Source: Candidatus Collierbacteria bacterium GW2011_GWB1_44_6 | GTDB lineage: Bacteria; Patescibacteriota; Microgenomatia; UBA1400; MFAQ01 | Direction: 5' to 3' | Assembly (NCBI GenBank): GCA_000998025.1 | Contig: LCJG01000024.1 | Span: 11,477 to 23,032 of the forward strand | DNA length: 11,556 nucleotides | Shown here: positions 7,061-11,556 of the stretch, in pieces | How positions within the stretch are numbered: position 1 is the first letter of the stretch | Layout of the letters: each line of letters starts with the position of its first letter | The notes under the pieces: generated by a model | Database searches by the model: none | What the model was told of the DNA's origin: nothing | Seen by the model: the letters and a program-made list of their open reading frames with translations, nothing else | Made by a program: the position numbers and the translations under genes

Positions 7061-7930
7061 ATGAGCAGAACTCCTGAATCGGTCAGATCTTTTTACGAGA
7101 CACATCCACTTAAACAATTTGAGGATGCTGGTAAACCATTGGAATATATTTCCGTCGGTGAAGGTAGAAAAACGTTACTACTTATTCCAGGTGGGGGTCA
7201 AACGGCACAAAGTAATTTTGCCTTAATTGAAGCATTAGAACAACGATTTAAAGTAATTGCTCCGACTATATACGATGTTGGTTCAATTGATGAGTTTTGT
7301 CATACAATTGACGGCTTACTAGACCATGAGGAAGTTGATAGCGTCAATGTTTATGGCTTGTCTGTTGGAGGACTACTCGCACAATCTTATCTTTGGAGAA
7401 ATAAAGAAAGAGTCGAGTCGGTAATCCTTTCTCATGCTTGTACACCAGAATCAAAAAGATATGAAAATAAAGTTGTTAGGCCACTGCGAGCATTAAGTGT
7501 TGTTTTGCCAGTTATTCCAGATAGTTTAATTAGATCCTTTGCTAAATTATCGGCAGCCAAGATTCAAGGAGTGTCTAATGAAAACGCACCTAAAGATCCA
7601 ATAATGTCAGAACCAAGAAATGCTGAGGTTAGTACATACTTTGCACACGAATTTTACGATAAGTACTTAACAAAAACACTTTTGAGAAGCTGGATAAATA
7701 TTCATACTGATTTTTCTCGAAATGAGAAGTTTTCTGCGTCCGGTCTTAAAGATTGGCCGGGAAAAGTATTGATACTTAGAACAGATAACGATCCATTAAT
7801 GCAAGATGAAGGTTATTTTGCCAAAATTTATCCTGATGCAGAGGTTCGCACATTTACTGGAACTGGTCATGTAACATTTTATTATCAGTTCACTGAAATG
7901 ATGAAGGTTATTGATAAATTCTTAAAATAG
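7061..7930 (+). CDS. Alpha/beta-fold hydrolase (289 aa)
   Basis: The oxyanion-hole region is LLIPGGGQ (40-47). The nucleophile elbow G-x-S-x-G is GLSVGG with Ser101, after the strand VDSVNVY. The acid is probably Asp242 or Asp244 in LRTDNDPLM, and the base is His270 in GTGHVTFYY. The catalytic triad is therefore complete and the order is that of a classical esterase/lipase/peptidase-like alpha/beta hydrolase. Residues about 128-215, between the core strands, form the cap and show no family-specific motif, so the substrate cannot be predicted. There is no signal peptide, so it is cytoplasmic. It is a single gene on the + strand with its own promoter. Its stop codon lies one base from that of the convergent acetyltransferase, so no intergenic terminator fits between them. 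Confidence 0.88.
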   Translation: MSRTPESVRSFYETHPLKQFEDAGKPLEYISVGEGRKTLLLIPGGGQTAQSNFALIEALEQRFKVIAPTIYDVGSIDEFCHTIDGLLDHEEVDSVNVYGLSVGGLLAQSYLWRNKERVESVILSHACTPESKRYENKVVRPLRALSVVLPVIPDSLIRSFAKLSAAKIQGVSNENAPKDPIMSEPRNAEVSTYFAHEFYDKYLTKTLLRSWINIHTDFSRNEKFSASGLKDWPGKVLILRTDNDPLMQDEGYFAKIYPDAEVRTFTGTGHVTFYYQFTEMMKVIDKFLK

Positions 7931-7931
7931 A

Positions 7932-8771
7932 TTACCCGAGTTCAAATGTAGTGACACCAAAGATTTTATGAAGATCAATCTGAGGCATCTCCTTTGTATA
8001 CATACGCGCAGTTTCAAACATTGGTACCATTTTGTATTTTTTAGCTAAAAAGACAGCCTTTTTATTCACTTCCGGCACATCAAGATATATTTTTTCTTTT
8101 CTAACAAATACTCTGAATTGTTGGAAGAGTTCCTCAGCTATCTTTTCATTATCGGCAAATAGTGGACCAACTTTATAACCCACTCTACACGGTCGTACCA
8201 TACCAAACCCTAGAAGTTTTCCATCTTTAATGTATCCAAGTGCAAGACTTTTAGGTTGATTAAACCAAATCTTAAGAAAAGAAGAGCGATCTGCGGGGAA
8301 CACCTCACGATCATACTTGAGTAACTCATCAAACGAAACTTTTGAAAGCGGAACAATGTTTTTTGATTTCTTAACAGAATTTGATCCTATGCCTTCATAT
8401 CGAATATTTGCATATGCACGAGTAAATCCAGATTTCTTATAGTTTTCTTGTTGGGCAACTACACCATCCAAGCCAACATTGTGACTATTCAAATATTTCA
8501 TTGCTTCCTGCCACAACTTCCAACCATATCCTTTACCTCGGTATTCAGGCTTAACAATATAAAATCCCAAAAATCCAAATTGCCCTGGGTAGGATACTGC
8601 TGAAATTGATGCCACTGGCTCATTATCGACATAGCCCATGAAATAACCTTGCGGATCCATTGCATCAAACGCATCAGCATCGTATAGCCCTGGATTCCAA
8701 CCTTCTGTTGCAGCCCACTCAATCGCTGTTTCCAATTCCTTCTGATTTATGTGACGAATACTATATTTCAT
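7932..8771 (-). CDS. GNAT-family N-acetyltransferase, two-domain YitH-like (279 aa)
   Basis: The N-terminal half (about 1-125) is a GNAT domain. It shows EGWNPG (23-28), the acetyl-CoA-binding loop VKPEYRGKGYG (73-83) matching the R/Q-x-x-G-x-G/A motif A, then WKLWQEAM, and NYKKSGFTRAY (110-120), the usual motif B region. The C-terminal half (about 135-275) resembles the second acetyltransferase-like domain of YitH-type proteins: LKYDREVFPADRSSFLKIW, LGFGMVRPC, YKVGPLFADN, LDVPEVN. The family transfers an acetyl group from acetyl-CoA to an amine; the acceptor is unknown. The ATG at 8771 is preceded by TTGACG-N17-AATAAT-N6 and no ribosome binding site, so it is likely a leaderless single-gene unit despite lying only 48 bases after the M23 peptidase gene on the same strand. 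Confidence 0.88.
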   Translation of the reverse strand: MKYSIRHINQKELETAIEWAATEGWNPGLYDADAFDAMDPQGYFMGYVDNEPVASISAVSYPGQFGFLGFYIVKPEYRGKGYGWKLWQEAMKYLNSHNVGLDGVVAQQENYKKSGFTRAYANIRYEGIGSNSVKKSKNIVPLSKVSFDELLKYDREVFPADRSSFLKIWFNQPKSLALGYIKDGKLLGFGMVRPCRVGYKVGPLFADNEKIAEELFQQFRVFVRKEKIYLDVPEVNKKAVFLAKKYKMVPMFETARMYTKEMPQIDLHKIFGVTTFELG

Positions 8772-8777
8772 CCTATT

Positions 8778-8806
8778 ATTATTGTATCACTTGGGTAAAT
8801 CGTCAA
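8778..8806 (-). promoter_or_regulatory. Sigma70-type promoter of the GNAT gene, leaderless geometry
   Basis: On the - strand TTGACG (8806-8801, 5/6 to consensus) is followed by exactly 17 bases, AATAAT (8783-8778, 5/6) and six bases to the ATG at 8771. This is the best -35/-10 pair in the window and puts +1 on the start codon. It sits in the 48-base gap after the M23 stop. An overlapping TACAAT gives only a 14-base spacer and is less likely. Confidence 0.6.
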
Positions 8807-8819
8807 CTGAACTCTGTTA

Positions 8820-9428
8820 TTAGGGATTCCCATATCCCAAGAACACTCTCGGATCCACTGGTATTCCGTACACATTTACCTGAAAATGAAGGTGAACTCC
8901 AGTTGCCCAACCAGTTTGACCTTGGCCTCCAATTACGTCGCTGGTGGTCACCTTTTGGCCTTTAAAGACATAAATCTTGTTTAAGTGGGCATAGATGGTG
9001 GTGACGTTGTTGCCGTGATCAATAATGACGTGTTTACCATACCCCCAGAATATCTCTCCTGCATAAATAACAGTGCCGTCCATAGCAGGGTTGACTGGTT
9101 CATCAAGTTTACTAGCAAGATCAATCCCAGTATGGAAGACCTGATACATGCTGGACTGTGCAAATTCAAGAGTAATTACGCCTTTGGTTGGCCAAACAAC
9201 CGTTGGATGAATTTCTGTGGTGCCTTCGCCTGTCGTTGGATCTTTGATCTGGATGCTTTGATTGGTTGGATTTTGATCAACCAACTTGTCAGAGATGATA
9301 TTTATACCCACCTGAGTCAGCAGGATGACCGCAATGACAGGTACCAGGAGAATAGTAAGGAAAGCCAGAAGAACGAATTTTAGTTCCTTACGAAACGACC
9401 AGAGCGTAAGTACTAGTTTTGGATTCAT
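8820..9428 (-). CDS. Membrane-anchored M23 (LytM-type) peptidoglycan endopeptidase (202 aa)
   Basis: A short positively charged cytoplasmic start is followed by one strong membrane helix (about residues 17-41) and a linker of about 40 residues. The M23 domain then runs from TKGVITLEFA to the end. All expected zinc and catalytic residues are present: His99 and Asp103 in FHTGIDLA, His148 in YAHLN, and His179/His181 in GVHLHFQV. It should therefore be an active metallo-endopeptidase cutting peptidoglycan cross-bridges outside the membrane. It starts two bases after the VirB4 stop on the same strand, so it belongs to the same transcript. The likely role, by analogy with the lytic enzymes of type IV secretion systems, is local wall opening for the apparatus; a role in cell-cell contact is an alternative. 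A purine-rich AAGGGAAG lies 13 bases before the ATG, too far to be a convincing ribosome binding site. Confidence 0.9.
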   Translation of the reverse strand: MNPKLVLTLWSFRKELKFVLLAFLTILLVPVIAVILLTQVGINIISDKLVDQNPTNQSIQIKDPTTGEGTTEIHPTVVWPTKGVITLEFAQSSMYQVFHTGIDLASKLDEPVNPAMDGTVIYAGEIFWGYGKHVIIDHGNNVTTIYAHLNKIYVFKGQKVTTSDVIGGQGQTGWATGVHLHFQVNVYGIPVDPRVFLGYGNP

Positions 9429-9430
9429 GG

Positions 9431-11230
9431 CTAGATGTAGACTTCCCTTGGATCGGTAGTCAGGAGTGGATGTTCTTGCTCTGAGGCCACAATTTTAACC
9501 GCTACATGATTTTGATCAGCAATAATTAAGGCCTCACCACGATCACAGGTTAAAAGATAATGTTGCTCATAAGCTGAGAGGTGGAATTCTTCGGCGACTT
9601 TTTTAATGGTGGTTGTATCTTGTCTCATAAACACACGAAGTGAGGACTGACTAGCAATTGCCTTGCCATAATCTTGATTGAGGAAGTCATTGGCTTGCTG
9701 GGAAATAATTGTGACACCCAGATAGTATTTTCTAGCACGTCTTACTAGACCTGAGATAAATCTGGCGCTCTCTGGCTCTTGGAGGAGTATCCATCCTTCA
9801 TCGATGACTAACATTCTTTTTTGAGGATTTTGTTTTACCTCATTATTAACGAAATTGGCAACCACCATCATCATGATTGATCTAATGGATTCATTTAGAT
9901 CTTTGATATCAAAGACAATCAGGCGGTTATCCAGTTTAATATTAGTCTGGGAATCAAATACGGTTGAAAGTGAGCCTTTCACAAATCGCTCGAGCCTGTC
10001 ACATAAATCTTTATGCTTCATGACTTTGAGGTTTTTGTAGAAGTCCTTAAGAAGTGGGTATTCAACAGCTTTTGACCTTTTTGCATTTTTACGTGGGGTG
10101 AGCTTGGCTTCTTTGTAGGTGAGTAAAAGTGCGCGATCCACTGATGCCCTCTCCTCAGATGTAAGTGATCCAACCATTAGGGAGATGAGCTCGGTTAAAT
10201 CCTGAATGTGTTCGGATAAGTTGTTTTCCTGCGTTACCGAGTGCTCCGAAAATTGGAACGGATTAATTTTCTCTTTAGAGGTAGAGGAAAGTTTGATGTA
10301 CGTTCCTCCAACACTCGCGGCTAGTTGTTTATATTCGCGTTCTGGGTCAATAATGATGACTTTAGTTCCTTGCATCAGATGACGTAAGATCTCGACTTTG
10401 GCAGTATAACTTTTACCAGATCCCGATTGAGCAAAAATAATGGAGTTGGCGTTGTTTAGAGAGTAGCGGTCGATAATTACCAATGAATTATTGGATTTAT
10501 TAATACCGTAAAGTATGCCTGATTCCTGCACCAGTTCAGATGAAACAAAGGGGAAAGTGAGCGCTGCACTTGAACTATCAAGATTGCGCTTCTGCGCCAG
10601 TTTATTCTCGGCTCTAGGGAGAATAGACTGCAATCCTTCGATCTGTTGGAAGGTAGCGGGCTTGATGTAGAAAAGCCTCGTCTGCATGACTGTCTCTAAA
10701 AGTTTGGTGACTTTGTTTAGTTCGATGAGCGATTCCGCGCTAATCGTCATATAGATAGAGATTTGGAAAAGCTTCTCCATACCCCGCTGGATTTTGTCTT
10801 TAAGTTCCATAGCGGATTCAAGTGGATCGGTAATTTCGCTCCCTATGACCTTGCCTTCTTTGAGCATGGTGCGCTTGGTGGACTCAAGCTCAGTTATTTT
10901 TCTGATCAGTTTGGGCAGAGCGGTTAGCGGATCAACTTGTTCAATGTGATAACTAATATCTATGTCATGATTAAAGTTGATGAGATTATTGAGCCAACCA
11001 GTTGAAGCAACATACGGGTAGCCAGAAACGAACATGGTTCGGACAAATCTATCATTGATCTGTAGGTATGATGATTCCTCTTTAAGCCCTGCATAAGAAA
11101 TTAAATCCACTTGATCCTGCGTACCAAAAGCGATTTTAATCGCCTGATTTGTCATAGCTTTGAGCTTCCGCTTCTTTTGCCAAGCTTTAATCGGTTTGAG
11201 ACTAGTGATTTTTTTCTTTAGATTAAACAT
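9431..11230 (-). CDS. virB4: VirB4/TrsE-type type IV secretion ATPase (599 aa)
   Basis: The N-terminal part (about 1-230) is the VirB4 non-catalytic region, including VRTMFVSGYP and the IYMTISAESLIELNK strand-helix. The C-terminal RecA-like ATPase has a Walker A loop FAQSGSGKSY (266-275), whose usual first Gly is Ala267. It is followed by IIIDPEREY (292-300), Walker B MLVIDEGW (473-480), the arginine-rich VRRARKYY (496-503) and the ISQQANDFL sensor region (509-517). It ends with FMRQD and the GEALI segment (565-569). In type IV secretion systems VirB4 is the cytoplasmic hexameric motor that energises assembly and transfer. Its length is short compared with proteobacterial VirB4 (near 800) and similar to Gram-positive/CPR forms. 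The start overlaps the upstream TrsD/TraC-like gene by 8 bases and the M23 gene follows after 2 bases. This tight packing supports one operon. No Shine-Dalgarno sequence is seen before the ATG. Confidence 0.92.
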   Translation of the reverse strand: MFNLKKKITSLKPIKAWQKKRKLKAMTNQAIKIAFGTQDQVDLISYAGLKEESSYLQINDRFVRTMFVSGYPYVASTGWLNNLINFNHDIDISYHIEQVDPLTALPKLIRKITELESTKRTMLKEGKVIGSEITDPLESAMELKDKIQRGMEKLFQISIYMTISAESLIELNKVTKLLETVMQTRLFYIKPATFQQIEGLQSILPRAENKLAQKRNLDSSSAALTFPFVSSELVQESGILYGINKSNNSLVIIDRYSLNNANSIIFAQSGSGKSYTAKVEILRHLMQGTKVIIIDPEREYKQLAASVGGTYIKLSSTSKEKINPFQFSEHSVTQENNLSEHIQDLTELISLMVGSLTSEERASVDRALLLTYKEAKLTPRKNAKRSKAVEYPLLKDFYKNLKVMKHKDLCDRLERFVKGSLSTVFDSQTNIKLDNRLIVFDIKDLNESIRSIMMMVVANFVNNEVKQNPQKRMLVIDEGWILLQEPESARFISGLVRRARKYYLGVTIISQQANDFLNQDYGKAIASQSSLRVFMRQDTTTIKKVAEEFHLSAYEQHYLLTCDRGEALIIADQNHVAVKIVASEQEHPLLTTDPREVYI

Positions 11231-11556
11231 AGTTATTTTTCAGTATTGCTTCGACTGTTTCCCTGGTAATGGCCTGAGTTTTCAGGCTTTCCGGGTTATA
11301 GAAGCCATAAAATAAATTAAGAATTTCTAGACCTGTTACGCTTCGCGCTTTCATCTGCATTCGCTCCAACCCTTTGATAATGATGTCTTTTTCAAGATTT
11401 AAATGTTCTTTGATAAGCTTCATATCCTGATGACGCTCGGTATGTTTGTAGGGAATGACAATATAGAAACGGCGAGAAAGGATCTTGTTGCCAGAGACAA
11501 GTTTTTTAACGAAAGAGCAGTAACCCTCGATTTGTTTTTTGTAGGCAGGAATAGTT
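11223..11556 (-). CDS. TrsD/TraC-like type IV secretion protein, C-terminal part (runs off the window)
   Basis: An ATG at 11423 would give only 66 residues, but the frame stays open for 44 more codons to the window end and those codons read like protein: EGYCSFVKKLVSGNK, then ILSRRFYIVIPYKHTER. The F-Y-[IV]-V-I-P-Y strand followed by a helical tail and ILNLFYGFYNP is the pattern of the small protein encoded directly upstream of VirB4 in Gram-positive and CPR-type secretion loci (TrsD or TraC-like). The true start therefore lies beyond 11556. Its function is poorly understood; it is thought to be a cytoplasmic or membrane-associated partner of the VirB4 motor. It overlaps virB4 by 8 bases, which suggests translational coupling. 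The family assignment is from recall of motif patterns, so it is moderately certain; that the gene is longer than the internal ATG suggests is clear from the sequence. Confidence 0.7.
   Translation of the reverse strand, partial: TIPAYKKQIEGYCSFVKKLVSGNKILSRRFYIVIPYKHTERHQDMKLIKEHLNLEKDIIIKGLERMQMKARSVTGLEILNLFYGFYNPESLKTQAITRETVEAILKNNYV

Noticed and set aside
8660..8965. 101-aa open frame on the + strand
   Set aside because: It is antisense to the acetyltransferase start and the M23 end and runs across the GNAT promoter; its composition is unlike a protein.
8985..9383. 132-aa open frame on the + strand
   Set aside because: It lies wholly antisense to the M23 peptidase gene, whose active-site residues are all intact; its own translation has no recognisable domain.
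1..11556. CRISPR array, tRNA/rRNA genes, insertion sequence
   Set aside because: I saw no regularly spaced repeats, no cloverleaf-like or rRNA-like stretch and no transposase; intergenic space is at most about 125 bases anywhere.

Overview
The window looks like a compact, AT-rich bacterial chromosome segment, most likely from a Patescibacteria/CPR lineage. I infer this from the cassette at the right end (TrsD/TraC-like protein, short VirB4 ATPase, membrane-anchored M23 peptidase), which is characteristic of such genomes. The tight packing and the lack of Shine-Dalgarno sequences in front of the starts also fit. TGA is used as a stop by two genes (the large ATPase and the EamA transporter), so the TGA-recoded Gracilibacteria/Absconditabacteria are unlikely. 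I cannot place the organism more finely.

Left edge (1-836): the 3' end of a phospholipase D-type (HKD) nuclease domain protein runs in from outside. It is followed by a small unrecognised protein on the + strand and a convergent, slightly overlapping XRE-family regulator on the - strand.

Centre (941-6936, - strand): a three-gene apparent operon, transcribed right to left. It is csaA (tRNA-binding-fold protein), an EamA/DMT transporter 5 nt downstream, and 3 nt further on a 1590-residue STAND ATPase. The ATPase has an N-terminal PD-(D/E)xK nuclease-like domain, a NACHT/STAND motor and about 1,100 residues of probable helical sensor. This layout matches the Avs (AVAST) class of anti-phage immune ATPases and is the most interesting gene here. 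An XRE gene lies just downstream on the same strand, with a 14-nt dyad between them.

Right-centre (7061-8771): a + strand alpha/beta hydrolase and a convergent GNAT acetyltransferase whose stop codons are separated by one base.

Right end (8820-11556, - strand): a type IV secretion-type operon of a TrsD/TraC-like protein (cut by the window end), VirB4 ATPase and M23 peptidase, with an 8-nt overlap and a 2-nt gap. It probably powers and opens the wall for a secretion or conjugation-like envelope machine.

One cross-cutting pattern stands out. Four of the five genes that begin a transcription unit here have a -10-like hexamer 6-8 nt upstream of the ATG and no ribosome binding site. This suggests that leaderless transcripts are the normal mode of initiation in this organism.
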